A stretch of DNA of 64,000 nt from Azolla caroliniana (lineage: Eukaryota > Polypodiophyta), in contig JBHGNT010000002.1 in the NCBI GenBank assembly GCA_043228905.1, positions 19,034,001 through 19,098,000 on the forward strand, given 5' to 3'. Numbering within the stretch: the first letter of the stretch is position 1; each line of letters opens with the position of its first letter. A program made the position numbers and the translations under genes. A model generated the notes under the pieces. That model worked only from the letters and a program-made list of their open reading frames with translations. It ran no database searches and had not been told where the DNA came from. Of the stretch, positions 43,394 through 55,605 are shown piece after piece.

Positions 43394-46300
43394 ATGGAAG
43401 CCGGAGACATCGCGGAAGTAATTACGAGAATGGCAAGGGATTTCGCAAGAAGGAGAGAAAGACGGGAAGAGGCGTACAAGTACGATCGACGCGAGTTCGA
43501 TCTATGGGTGTCGTCAGCAAAGGCTCCTCGAAGCGCAATGAAGGCATTCTGGGAGTTCGATCTCCGGTTTTCCCACCTTTCGGTCCGGGATCAAGAATCG
43601 GTGGGGGCGGACAAGGTTCCACTATTCTTGAAGTCGGTCAACGAAAGGGGGAGAATGGCCATTTTTCCCTACCTCGAAGACGATGAAGGGGCGTACGGCC
43701 TTACCGAAGATTGGAACGAGGTGGAATGGGCGTGCATACAATGCGATGAGAGGCGGTCGGCCACAACGCGGCCCGCGAGCGGCGGAGAAGAGAGAGCGGC
43801 GACTGACTACGCACTACCGCCGGAAGAGAGCTCAACGCAAATCGGTTCAGAGGAGCTCGACATCGAAGCCTTGGTGCAGGAAACGTACGAGATCGTAGAG
43901 GCACAAATCGAAGCCGAAGAAGGGCTTATTGCGGATTCGGGGCCGAGCGGATCGGAGGATGAGGAGGCCGAAAGAGAATGGTACATCGGTACCACAGGAG
44001 AGGGTGCGGAGCGAGCCACCCTCTCGACATGCAGAGAAAGATCGACCGAGGACGAGGTCGGGGACGGTGAGGCGGCGATCGCCGGTTCAAGTGGACATGA
44101 GGGAGTTCGGGCATGGAGGCCCGAAACATCGAGCGGGGAGAAGATGGGTGGTGGTGTCGGGACCTTACGCACACCGGGCCTAGAGACTCCGGCAACCGGC
44201 TCGAGAGCCGGTGTGAGACCTAGAGTGATGGGCGATGGCGGCGGCAAGGCAGGCGACCACGATGGTGACATGGGAGAGGGTGCGGAAAGAGCGACCCTCT
44301 CGTCTTGCGGCGAATGGACGGCCATGGAGGCCGGTAACTACGGATTCGGGACATGGCGGCCCGAAACATCGAGTGAGGAGGAGACAAGCGGCGGTGCCGC
44401 GACCTTACACACACCGGCCCTAGAGGCACCGGCGGTCGGCTTGAGTGCCTGCATGAGACCTAGAGCAACGGGCGGTGGCGGCGGCAAGACGGGCAACCGA
44501 GATAACGGTATGGAGACCGTGGAAGAGGAGGCGGCAAGCATAATTGATGCTTGCATATACAGAGGCGGGGTAGCCACGGATGACGATGTCCGAATGAAGG
44601 TGGCTACGGGCATAGCATCGATGAGCGGCGGCATTGCTACCTTACACGCATCGGTTCAAGAGACCCCGGCGGCCAGCCCGAGTGCCCGCGTGAGGCCTAG
44701 GGTAATGAACGGTGGCGGCGGCAGGGCGGACGACCACGGGGACGATATGGGAGAGGGTGCGGAGCGAGCGACCCTCTCGACTTGTGGAGAGAGGACGGCC
44801 ATGGATGAGGCCAATATCTACGGAGCAATGGACGCCACTTCGAGAGTGGGCGAAAGTTTCGGGACGCGGTTGCCCAAATCGTTCTACGAGGAATTCACGA
44901 GCATACTCGAGGCTTGCGAGATCGAGGAAGAAGAGGAGACGAGCGGCGGTGCCGTGACCTTCCACACACTGGTCCTAGAGACTCCGACAACCGGCCCGAG
45001 AGCCGGTGTGAGACCTAGAGAGACGGACGGTGGCAGCGGCAAGGCGGGCAACCAAAATGACGAAGAGGAGGTTTGTAGCGGACGGAGTTGAGATCCCTCG
45101 ACACCGGGGCCGGAGACTTCGGCGGTTGCACCCGAGCGCGGACATAAGACCCGAGAGATGGGCGGTGGCCGTGAGGATAGGAGGTCTAGTGGGCACGGTG
45201 ATCACGGCTTGCTAGAAGACCGAGAGCGAGAGGGACCTTCCACACCCATTCTAGAGACTTCATCGGTTGCGGATCAACGTGAGACCGGAGAGACGGCGGG
45301 GGGCGGCGAGGAGTCGGAGGCCGAAGCGAACAAAGTTATCGGAGCGGGTATCCGGTATGAGATGATGGATTAGCGGGTCCAAGATGGCGAGCCTGGGTCG
45401 GAACGGGCTACGGTGACAAAGGAAGAAGTGGCCGACGCGGAGGTCGGGTCTACGGCGGGTGAAGGGCGTAACACGAAGCATGCATTATGGTCGGTGAAGG
45501 GCCCAAGAACGAGCATGCATCCGAGAGAGCGTCAACGAGTGACCGGAAACGGTGGACCGATTGAGCCTTTGAGAGGCGAGGACTCGGTGGTGGACCGAGA
45601 GTGGGAGGAACCCTCCACACCTACCCGTGAGGCATCAACGGTCGCGGATCGAAAGGAGAACGAGGAAACGGTGGGTGGCGGCGAGGAGTTGGAGACCGAC
45701 GCGGAGGTCGGGTCTACGGCGGAAGCGCGACACGAGACGCATGCAATACGGCCGGTGGAGGGCCAAGACACAAGCATGCATACGGCAGATGGGCGACAAC
45801 GATTGACCGACGATGATGGTCGGGTCAAGCCTTCGAGAGGCAAGCGTGGGACGAAGGACAGCGCAGAGAAACACCAAGACCGACGACATGGGCCGAGCGC
45901 GATCGGCATGAGCGGAGAGTCGTATCTAGAGAACCGAAGAAGGTGCGCGGAGAGCAACGGGCTACGCGTCGGGAAGAGGAAGCGCGGCTTCCCGGAGGGC
46001 ATGCAAGGCCAAGCGGGCCAAGAGGGTGCAAGTCGAGGCGAAGCGGTAACGAGAGCCTCGAGGGACACCGACACGGAGGTCGGGATGACAATACGCTCTA
46101 CCGCGAGAGAGCACGGCGAACAACGAAGAAAGCCTACGGAAGGCAAGCGCGGGGCGGAGAGAGTCGGCACGCCGAGGTGTGCGGCACGCAAAGGGCGGAA
46201 TCCAGCATGCGACCGGGAGCGCATCCGGAGGATATACGAGGCGGACAAAGGAAGAGCAACCGGGTCGGCAACGGCGTTCGGGAGGACCGAACAGGGAGGA

Positions 46301-46624
46301 AAGCACGGGCATCGGATACGGCGGGTCAGATGTAGTTGGAGGTTCAAGGACCCACGGTGGACGTGGCGGATCGGGTGGAGGCAACGACTCGGCGAACATC
46401 GTCGAGTGTGGCAGATCGGATGGCGCCGACGGTTCGAGACCATTCGGCGAGGATGGTGGACCGGAAGGCGGCGGTGGTTCGTGTGGACAAGGTGGTCTTG
46501 CTCAAAGTGGAAGACAAAACCGGGCGGGCCCACGAGGACGCTAAGGACTCGGTCGGTCGTTGTGGCTGAAAATCTCGTGTTCTCTCCCCTATGTTTTGGC
46601 ACATACCAGAGGATGTGCGGTTAG
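43394..46624 (+). pseudogene. Gag-like protein with long internal repeats, two in-frame stops
   Basis: One frame of about 1077 codons from ATG 43394 is interrupted only by TGA 45089-45091 and TAG 45371-45373. The N-terminal 120 residues are a folded Gag-like region (FDLRFSHLSVRDQESVGADK, VPLFLKSVNERGRMAIF, YGLTEDWNEVEWACIQCDE). I recognise this pattern from plant LTR elements with a retroviral-type capsid. The rest is Gly/Glu/Arg-rich with recurring modules: GEGAERATLS(T/S)C at about 44005, 44275 and 44755, RVRPR(V/A)(M/T)-type blocks at about 44210, 44450, 44690 and 45005, and DAEVGSTA modules near 45430 and 45700. No zinc knuckle is seen. Both stops are explainable as CGA or CAG mutated by C to T. 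Confidence 0.6.
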
Positions 46625-46635
46625 GTGGGGGCGGA

Positions 46636-47309
46636 TGTCGTGAAGATTTTCGTCCACAAGTGGAAACCCGAGCAACGAGAGCCAAAGAGCGATGTGTAAC
46701 GTTGCACACGTACATAATGTATTTGTAATAGTAATAAAGGTATAAAGGTGATGTGGTCTTGTACGCACAACCACGCGAGAGAGAGAGAGAGAGAGAGAGA
46801 GGTACTATGCGGTACATAGGTACCTAGTTGTTTGTGAGGAGGTGGGAGTTAAGGGGGCCATCAATCTCACCCTCCCCAAATCAAGGCAAATATCCCCTTT
46901 GAATGAAAGGGGATATTTTAGTCTCACTTTTGTAAACGGTCTTCCCTCCTTGTGCTATAAGAGGAGAGGGAAGGCACCATTGAGGGGGTTGCCTATTTTG
47001 AGTGTGCGAGGTATACCACATAGGTCGAGCGTTAGGGTTAGGGTTAGGGTTTCTTGATCTTTATCTTCATCTTCGTCGGTTAGGGTTTCGAGTAGTCGTT
47101 TGGTGCGGCCTACGCGGCCACCATTTTGTAATCGTTCATTTCGTTTTAACATATCTTGTTGATCTTCTTGTCTCCATCTTCCTCTTGTTCGAGTTAATCT
47201 CTTGTTCATTCTTCTCCTTCTTGAGCAAAGCTTCCATTCCATGTCCGATTCCTTCTCCTCTACTCCTTAGTCCAAGACCCCCGTGGTCCCGCCCTTCTCC
47301 ACGCACGCG
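46636..47309 (+). repeat. Right LTR of the gag-only element
   Basis: It matches 42671-43331 and has a longer (GA)n tract (46778-46801). It carries the same TTAGGG trimer at 47032-47051. Confidence 0.85.
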
Positions 47310-47680
47310 CTGTCGAGGTTTTTCCTCGCGGATGCGTGGAATGAGGCGGGACCTCGGGGGTCCTGTACCGAAGAGCAAGAGAGAAGGGAGAAGAGACCCA
47401 CTACGTGCGAGAGTAGATTCACAGGGACACGGCCCTATGACACAAAGACGCGAGTGGGACAGCGACACAGAGAGACACGAATGTATGTATGTATTAACAA
47501 AGAGAGACAACAAAACACGAAGTCGATTACAACCGAACAGGCCGGCAAACAGATGCCGATACCTGTTCGTAAACGCACAGAAAGGAAGAAGTAGGTTGGA
47601 GGTGCTGCCGGAAGCACTCGGGCATTCCTCAGAGTAGCACGAGCCTCCCGAAACCTGCACAGAAGGAAGCTATGGAGTTT
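47310..47680. other. Unassigned sequence between two retroelements
   Basis: It starts ctgtcgaggtttttcctcgcgg, which contains a small cgagg...cctcg inverted repeat, and may be an LTR fragment. No gene seen. Confidence 0.35.
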
Positions 47681-48136
47681 CTATTATAGATCATAGTACT
47701 AATGTAAGCTTAAGATAAGGATAATGAAAAGATAGATAGAAAGGAGAAAGAGAAAGAAGGGTGCCGATCCACCCGACCACCCCCGAGCGAAGGGATCGAG
47801 ACGGACTCGAGCCTCGATCGGCGTCCCATACCACCGCCGTGGCGTCGAGTCGTACCTGGTGCTGGCGCGCTCGCTACAAGAGTTGACCCACCACACGAGC
47901 AGAGTCTCGATGTAGTCAAAAGATGATCAAATGAGGGTAGCTAGGCCTCTTATTTATAGCGATACCCAAGGCCCCCAGACAAGTTCACACTTGACCTAAT
48001 GGGTTGTCTCAATCCCGAGGATTAAAAGTAATCCTCCCCTTCTTTACACTCTCATTTAACCCTCACACTTATCCACGTGTATAGAATACTACGGTAAATT
48101 CTTACCACGGGATATTATATGGTCATGCCCGTAACA
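47681..48136 (-). mobile_element. 3' LTR of Gypsy-D
   Basis: On the minus strand it starts TGTTACGGGCATGACC, directly after the polypurine tract aaagagggggagta (48137-48150). It is homologous to 77-531. The pol frame runs 14 bp into it. Confidence 0.85.
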
Positions 48137-50942
48137 TACTCCCCCTCTTTAAAACATTGCACTCTTGCAATGGAAAGTTAGGGAAGTTAGTTCTAAGAGT
48201 ATTTTCGCGTTCCCATGTGGCATCTTTTATTGATTTATCCATCCATTTTATTTTGAATTCTCGGATTTCTTTAGTATGTAATTTTTTTGTTTTAACATCG
48301 AGAATTCTTTCTGGCACATGTGGTTTAGAAGATAATTCTTCAGAAGTAACCAGAGTTTCAGTTGTAACTGTATTGTCGCCAGAACCTAGAAGTTCTTTTA
48401 GACGACTCACATGAAAGACTGGATGAATTCCGACACCATCGGGAAGAGCGAGACGATAGGCTGATGACCCAATGCGTTTGAGGACTGTAAAAGGTCCACA
48501 AAACCGTGGGGCTAACTTAGCGCACTTACCCGTAGACAATGTCTTAGAATTGTGAGGTACACATAAAAATACCTTCTGTCCAGGGTTGAATACACGAGGT
48601 TGCCTATGATGATCGGCATAAAAACGCGCTCTATCTTGAGCTGTTTTTATATTATCTCGTGCAATATGCAACATATCTTGCATATCCCGAAGAAAGTTTT
48701 GCGTACTTCGCAACTCATCATGATGTATATTAACATCAATCGGGGCTCGTGGCTGAAAACCATACATCAACATAAAAGGACTATATCCCGTCGACATATT
48801 CTTGGAGCTGTTATAAGCAAACTCCAAAATTGGGAGATAACGTTCCCATTTTGTTGGTTTTGCACCAACGTATGCTCGAAGCATGTCCTCAATAATTTGA
48901 TTTACTCGTTCTGTCTGTCCATCGGATTGAGGATGATCCGTGGAGCTCATGCTCAACGTAGTTTCTAACTTCTTAAAGACTTGCGTCCAGAAGTCACTAG
49001 TAAACTTTGGATCTCGATCACTCACGATATCCATCGGTAACCCATAAAAACGAAACAATTCGTCAATGAATTGGTAAGCCAGTTCAGGAGCTGTTACCGT
49101 GGTTTTAGTAGCAATAAATCTGGCCATTTTAGTTAGTCGATCAACGACAACCCAGATGGCATCATGACCTTTTTGGGTGCGAGGAAGGCTAACAATAAAA
49201 TCCATGGATATGCTTTCCCACTTATTATTGGGAATGTCCAAGGGATGTAAAAGTCCTGCGGCTTTAAGTCGCTCGACTTTGTTAACCTGACACTGGTGAC
49301 ATTTAGTCACATAGCTATGTATGTTAGGACGCATCTTAGGCCAATAAAATTGAGTGGAGATGAGAACGAGTGTACGATGTATTCCAAGGTGCCCTGCTGA
49401 GGGTGCATCATGGCATTCAAAAAGAATCCTCTTTTTGACCTCGGGTAAATCTAGAACACAAACCTTCCCATTACGGTAGAGCAAACCGTTAGCAATGTGG
49501 AAGTATTCCTTCGAGGATGTGGTGGTGTCTGTTCCAGACTCAACTCTTGCCCAGTATTTTGCGAAATAACTGTCATCAGGATACTTTCCTCGAAGGTGAT
49601 CATAAAGATCTGATGATATTGCAGTGAAGCTAAGCATGTTAACTTCACGGATGCGACTTAGTGCATCAGCGACAGTGTTCATGGAACCTTTACGATATCG
49701 TATGGAAAAATCAAAGTCCTGGATGAGATCCGCCCATCGTGCCTTACGACCTTTCAGATCTTGTTGGTCACAAAAATATTTCAAGGACTCGTGGTCCGTA
49801 GTTACCACAAAGTGATTTCCATAAAGATAATGGCGCCATGTTTTGAGCGCATGTATAACTGCAAATAATTCCTTTTCTTGAACGGTATACCGACATTGAG
49901 CAGAATCAAGTTTCTTACTCTCGAATGCTATTGGTTTACCATCTTGATACAAGACAGCACCTATAGCATAATCGCTTGCATCGGTTTCAACCTCAAAAGG
50001 TTTTGAAGGATCAGGTAAAAGAAGTGAAGGAGCCTTGCAAACCAGGTCCTTGAGTTCCTTAAAGGCAAGGTCTAGTGTAGCATTCCACACAATAGGTTTT
50101 GTAGACTTATGCGTTTGACCTTTTAAAAGATCAGTAAACGGCGTCGTCAATTGGGAGTAATTACGAAGAGACTTTCGCAAAAACCCCACAAAACCAAGGA
50201 ATGATCGGACTTCTTGAATATTCCGAAGAGTGGGCCAAAGCTTGATTTTCTCAATGTGAGAAGGATCAATTTCAACTCCTCCTTCGGTTATGAGATGTCC
50301 TAGATAAGTAATTGATTTCTTGAAGAACTCACATTTTGAGATCTTCGCATAAAACTGTTTGTCACGCAATGTTTGTAAAACAAAGCGGACATGTCTAGCA
50401 TGTTCTTGTAATGTACGGCTATAAACTAAAATATCATCCAAGAAAATAACGACAAATTTTCCAAGTTGTTCTCGGAAAATGTCATTCATTTCTTGTTGAA
50501 AAGTAGCCGGAGCATTGGTCAAACCAAAAGGCATAACCAAAAACTCGTAATGGCCATAGCGCGTACGAAATGCCGTTTTAGGAACATCGTCCTCACTTAT
50601 TCGTATTTGATGGTAGCCAGTACGGAGATCAAGTTTCGTAAAATACCGAGCTCCCTGGAGAGACGGTCAATTAGATCGTCAGCCCGAGGCAATGGATACG
50701 AATTCTTGATCGTCACTTTATTCAAGCGTCGGTAATTAATACACATACGCCATGTGCCCTCTTTCTTTTTAACCAAGAGAACTGGTGCACCCCATGGAGA
50801 TTTACTATAACGTATATAACCCATTCGTAAATAGTCCTTGAGTTGCTTAGATACCTCATCTTCTTCGGATCGACTTAAGCGATACGGAAGTATACTTATT
50901 GGTGCAACACCAGGTACAATATCTATACGATGGTCTATATTA
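48123..50942 (-). pseudogene. Gypsy-D Pol: RT, RNase H, integrase, chromodomain
   Basis: The frame 50968-50597 carries the start of RT ([37 protein letters not shown]). A 2 bp insertion (GA duplication near 50658-50664) shifts it into the 805-codon open frame 50540-48123. That frame has [12 protein letters not shown], RNase [15 protein letters not shown], integrase [14 protein letters not shown] and [12 protein letters not shown], core [19 protein letters not shown] and [14 protein letters not shown], and the chromodomain ([30 protein letters not shown]). Except for the one frameshift it is well preserved. At 50943 it is cut by the 12.2 kb DNA transposon and continues at 63123. Confidence 0.92.
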
Positions 50943-50967
50943 GGGTAAAAGCATGCGAGTGGAAACA
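50943..50967 (+). repeat. Left terminal inverted repeat
   Basis: It begins GGGTAAAAGCATGCGAG. It is followed within 10 bp by AGCTAATTAGCT (50974-50985) and again at about 51000. Confidence 0.95.
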
Positions 50968-51193
50968 CTATTATAGCTAATTAGCTACTAAAATGGCCAT
51001 AGCTAATTAGCTATTTGTTTAGCTAGTCTTTCTTGTGGGAAAATCAAATATTTGAAAAACTAATTTATGAAAAAACTCAAATATTTGAACTTCTGTTTCA
51101 GACGTAGTGGAACTTGGGGAATATCACCATCATCTAAGGTCGACTTCAATGTCATCAATTTCCTGTTTAGCCTAAGTCTGATTTTGAACGCAG

Positions 51194-54100
51194 ATGGAGT
51201 ACTCAGAGCACGAACGCAGACGTAGCTCCCGCAACAGCAAAAAATCGACATTGCAGATTGAGAGCTACAACACAGAACCTGCTCGATCATCGTCCAGGTA
51301 TGTTTCAGTTATAGAAACCCCAAACATTTGTTTTTTCTTTTTGACTACTGTCTGAACTTTGGTGCTGATTCATATTTCCCCAAAATCGAATAGGGCGAAG
51401 TCCTTGGAGTCCCATACAAGGATGTCTCGCAAATCGGGGAGTAGCAACAGGTGTGTTTATATTACTTTTTTTGTGTTTAATCCTGTCTTTAGTGATTAGG
51501 GTTTGTGATTGAAATTTCTGATTAGGGTTTGTGATTGAAATTTCTGATTAGGGTTTTTGATTATAAATTTCTGATTAGAATTTCTGAATAGGGTTTCTGG
51601 TTACAAATTTTGATTACAAATTAGAAATTTGATTACAAATTATGATTAGGGTTTCTGATTTGCTAAGTTAAAGATTTTGCACCATTTTTGTTGTTGTTGA
51701 TTGGGGTTTTTGATTCTCACATATTCTGATTTTGCACTATTTCTGATTTCTGAAATGATATTTCAGATGGCTCGTTCCTCCGTATACGAGAGTGCTAAAC
51801 TTCGCAAAATTTTGCGAGACAAAGGAGGATTTCCACAACACCTATGGTCTGTCACTCGAGGGTGTTGACCCTGCTGTCCTAAGTGATAAATTGATCAGTG
51901 ATATAGACTGGATGACAGTATATACAGTGCCTAGAGTCAAAGGCAAGGTCAAGCTGAAGCATGTACGAGCCGACTTGTACGATGACTGCATGAGACTGCA
52001 CCAGAAAGTTCATCAGGAGATCCCAATCAACAATGAGTTGTCAGTTTCATTTGCTAGAGCATTTGCATATGAGTACTGCAAAACAACGAAGGAATCTAGA
52101 GACCCTGAAATGTATAGGGTAGCTTGGGCAGTCTATGGTGAGGCATCGGTAAAAAGATGCCGAAAGATGGGGACCTTGGCACAAAAAATAGACAGATTTT
52201 GGAGCATGGCAGCTGTTGATGCAACTGCCGACTCCCAGCAAGACCGGGGGCATACACCACACCGACACCCAAGGAAAGCCCATGTCGATGATACAGGTGA
52301 GACATTGGTTAGCTATATGCTAAAAAATGTCCATGAAGCCTGTGAGACATTGGCATTTTTTAAGACTGATTTAGAGAAAGCCACAATGGCTTCTGCAATG
52401 GAGAGCAAAGTTACTTCTGCTGTTACAACAATTAGAAATAAGATTCAGGTAACTATTGTTTTGCTGGTATGTGATTGTGTTATAAATAACGGGTAAAATG
52501 TGCTAATCAAGCATTATCTGGAATAGGTTGCGCAACAGGAGCTTGAATTAGAGGGGCCACTGGATCCCCAGCGTAAAATAGAACTGCAAATAGAGATCCA
52601 GGTTCTTTCAATGAACCTGGACCTTCTAGGTGTAAATACTGTTGCAGATTACAATTTGGATAAGCTTCAAGTAAGTTAACGATTCCTGAGCAAAGTTGGT
52701 GTATCTTTCAACAACAAGAATAATTAATCGGTAAATTTCTCTGTTGCGTTGAAGGAACAATACATTCATCAAGAACAGGTAGTTAGCTGCCTTAAGAAGA
52801 AGCTACATTTTGTGGAGGGAATGGTAAGGACCAGACAGGATTTGGACCTGAACATTCTTGCTCCCTTACCAAATGAAGTAGAACCAGAAAATGATTTATT
52901 GACAGTTCAAGCACGTTGCATCGCTTGCGGGTTAGGTGTGGAGGACAAAACTGCGTCTTTGTTGGTTCACCTACAACCATGCAACCACACATACCATCTG
53001 CTTTGTTTTCAACATGCCTGTCGAATTGCTGCATTCTGTTTGGGAGATTGCAGTACAACTCTACCAAATGAGTGGAGAAAACAAACAGGTATACCATACT
53101 GTAGCTAATAAGCTTAGTCTTTTCTAATTAGCTATCCTACTAGCTAATTAGCTACTGGTAGCTAATGAGCTACTAGCTAATTAGCTAGTACCATAGTTGT
53201 GTAAAAAAGCTAAATAGCTATCCTACTAGCTAATTAGCCACTGGCAACTAATTAGCTATCCTAGTAACTAATTAGCTACTGCCATAGTTGTGTAAAGTAG
53301 CTTATAAGCTATCCTAGTAGCTAGTTAGCTATGGTACTAGCTAATTAGCTAGTACCATAGTTGTGTAAAAAAGCTAATTAGCTATCCTACTAGCTAATTA
53401 GCTACTGGCAACTAATTAGCTATCCTACTAGCTAATTAGCTATCATAGTAGCTAATTAGCTACTGACATAGTTGTGTAAAGTAGCTAATAAGCTATCCTA
53501 GTAGCTAGTTAGCTATGGTACTAGCTAATTAGCTAGTAGCATAGTTGTGTAAAATAGCTAATTAGCTATCCTACTAGCTAATTAGCTACTGGCAACTAAT
53601 TAGCTATCCTACTAGCTAATTAGCTATCCTACTAGCTAATTAGCTATCATAGTAGCTAATTAGCTACTGACATAGTTGTGTAAAGTAGCTAATAAGCTAT
53701 CCTAGTAGCTAATTAGCTACTGGCAGCTAATTAGCTATCCTAGTAGCTAATTAGCTACTGGCAGCTAATTAGCTGTCCTAGTAGCTAATAAGCTATCCTA
53801 GCTACTACATAGTTGAGAAAGTAGCTAATTAGCTTTCATTGTAGCTAATTAGCTATCCTAGCTACCACCATAGTTAGTAAAGTAGCTAATTAGCTATCCT
53901 AGCTACTACCATAGTTAGTAAAGTAGCTAATTAGCTATCCTAGCTACTACCATAGTTGAGTAAAGTAGCTAATTAGCTACCATAGTAGCTAATTAGCTAT
54001 CCTAGCTACTACTATAGTTGTGTAAAGTAGCTAATAAGCTATCCTACTAGCTAATTAGCTATCCTAGTAGGTAATTAGCTATGGTACTAGCTAATTAGCT

Positions 54101-55432
54101 AGTACTATAGTTGTGTAAAAAAGCTAATTAGGTATCCTACTAGCTAATTAGCCACTGGCAACTAATTAGCTATCCTAGTAACTAATTAGCTACTGCCATA
54201 GTTGTGTAAAGTAGCTAATAAGCTATCCTAGTAGCTAATTAGCTACTAGCAGCTAATTAGCTATCCTAGTAGCTAATTAGCTACTAGCAGCTAATTAGCT
54301 ATCCTAGTAGCTAATTAGCTACTAGCAGCTAATTAGCTATCCTAGTAGCTAATTAGCTATCCTACTAGCTAATTAGCTACTACCATAGTTGAGTAAAGTA
54401 CCTAATTAGCTATCCTACTAGCTAATTAGCTACTACCATAGTTGAGTAAAGTACCTAATTAGCTATCCTACTAGCTAATTAGCTACTGGCAACTAATTAG
54501 CTATCCTAGTAGCTAATTAGCTATCCTACTAGCTAATTAGCTGCTGGCAACTAATTAGCTATCCTACTAGCGAATTAGCTATCCTAGTAGCTACTGCCAT
54601 AGTTGTGTAAAGTAGCTAATAAGCTATCCTAGTAGCTAATTAGCTACTGGCAGCTAATTAGCTGTCCTAGTAGCTAATAAGCTATCCTAACTACTACCAT
54701 AGTTGAGTAAAGTACCTAATTAGCTATCCTAACTACTACCATAGTTGAGTAAAGTACCTAATTAGCTATCATACTAGCTAATTAGCTATCGTACTAGCTA
54801 ATTAGCTATCGTACTAGCTAATTAGCTATCCTAGCTTCTACCATAGTTTAGTAAAGTAGCTAATTAGCTATCCTAAATAACTGTCATGTTATTGTAGAAT
54901 CTTGTGGATTAAGGACGGCACATGATGTGTCTGGTGCTGATGATGCTGCAACAGATGAGGATACTACTGCCAATGTGGCTGAAGTAAGAGTCCTGCTATC
55001 ACATCTCCTTCAGATCAGCTGCACCCTATTCTTTTGGAACAGTGTACTGAATTAGGCAACGATGTGAAATGCCATGAAATAGTGGAAACAACATGTAAAA
55101 CTGAGGTTCACAACAACAGTGTTTATGAACACTTGATGCAACATTTCTTCGAGTCTCAAGACCTTGATTCCACCCCACCGAGCCCAACTACTGAAAATGT
55201 CCAAACAGATCCCTCTGTACTTGAAAAGCTAGTTCAAGAAACGGCTGATGTGCAATTAGCTGCTGAGGCGATGGGAAGGTTGTCGGAGGAGGACACACTT
55301 GCGCATTGGGTCCTAGAAGCAAGGCTAAATGGGGAACCAACCAGAAAAAGGCTAAAGAAGGGGCCACGATCGGGAACAAGACCAGTTACTCGGTCAAGGG
55401 GCCCAGACGTAGTGGAGCGAAATACTGTTTAG
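51194..55432 (+). CDS. Coiled-coil and RING-like zinc protein carried by the transposon (7 exons inferred)
   Basis: Exons read by eye from GT-AG sites with continuous phase: 51194-51297, 51394-51450, 51767-52448, 52527-52670, 52755-53088, 54898-54983 and 55040-55432, giving 599 residues. The N-terminus is Ser/Arg-rich and basic (about 1-55). A novel helical domain follows (about 55-200: WLVPPYTRVLNFAKFCETKE, YRVAWAVYGEASVKRCRKMG). Then comes a coiled coil (about 230-370). The zinc module at about 385-450 has C-x2-C (ARCIACG), then C-x-H-x2-H-x2-C (PCNHTYHLLCF) and further Cys, RING-like. The C-terminus is basic (RKRLKKGPRSGTRPVTRSRG), possibly a nuclear signal. The last intron could also use an acceptor at 55018. 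The fifth intron is 1.8 kb of palindrome array. Function is unknown; it could be a transposition accessory or a captured gene. Confidence 0.6.
53103..54880. repeat. Palindromic satellite array AGCTAATTAGCT inside an intron
   Basis: About 1.8 kb of TAGCTAATTAGCTA separated by short spacers (tcctag, tcctac, ctgg, ccatagttgtgtaaag). The core is a perfect 12-14 bp palindrome, so it reads the same on both strands. Higher-order units of about 90-190 bp are visible through the recurring ccatagttgtgtaaag. It lies between the fifth donor (53088/53089) and the next acceptor (54897/54898) of the RING-like gene. Confidence 0.95.
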
Positions 55433-55605
55433 TTGGATATGATTGTTAGCTTAGGGATTTTGCTAGGGTTTTATGCAGTTTTACTATCCTGTTGGACAAG
55501 TAAAACCTCAGATTGGTTGTTGCTTGATCCACATTATGTAATGGAACTCTATGATGTTTTCCCAAGATAATTTGAAGAGTGTTGTTCTATGACTGAAACT
55601 CTTTG

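Larger units (their letters stand above)
42671..47309 (+). mobile_element. Gag-only LTR retrotransposon (non-autonomous)
   Basis: Direct LTRs of about 675 bp (42671-43348 and 46636-47309) flank an internal region with one long frame and no protease, RT or integrase. A primer-binding-like TGGTGAACCCGACGTGAA lies at 43354-43371, and a purine tract (aggtgggggcggatg, 46623-46637) sits before the right LTR. The right LTR lacks the last 39 bp of the left (tgtagcaacgcgaca...), so it is truncated by the next sequence and no duplication can be tested. The layout fits a TR-GAG/LARD-type element mobilised in trans. Confidence 0.75.

Noticed and set aside
45532-46602. Minus-strand 356-codon open frame, and other antisense frames at 43807-44965
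   Set aside because: They are shadows of the GC-rich, repeat-structured Gag-like frame on the plus strand.
51792-52496. The 234-codon frame taken alone as a gene
   Set aside because: It begins at GTG and has no ATG. The acceptor at 51766/51767 joins it in phase to two upstream exons, and the donor at 52449 cuts its end.
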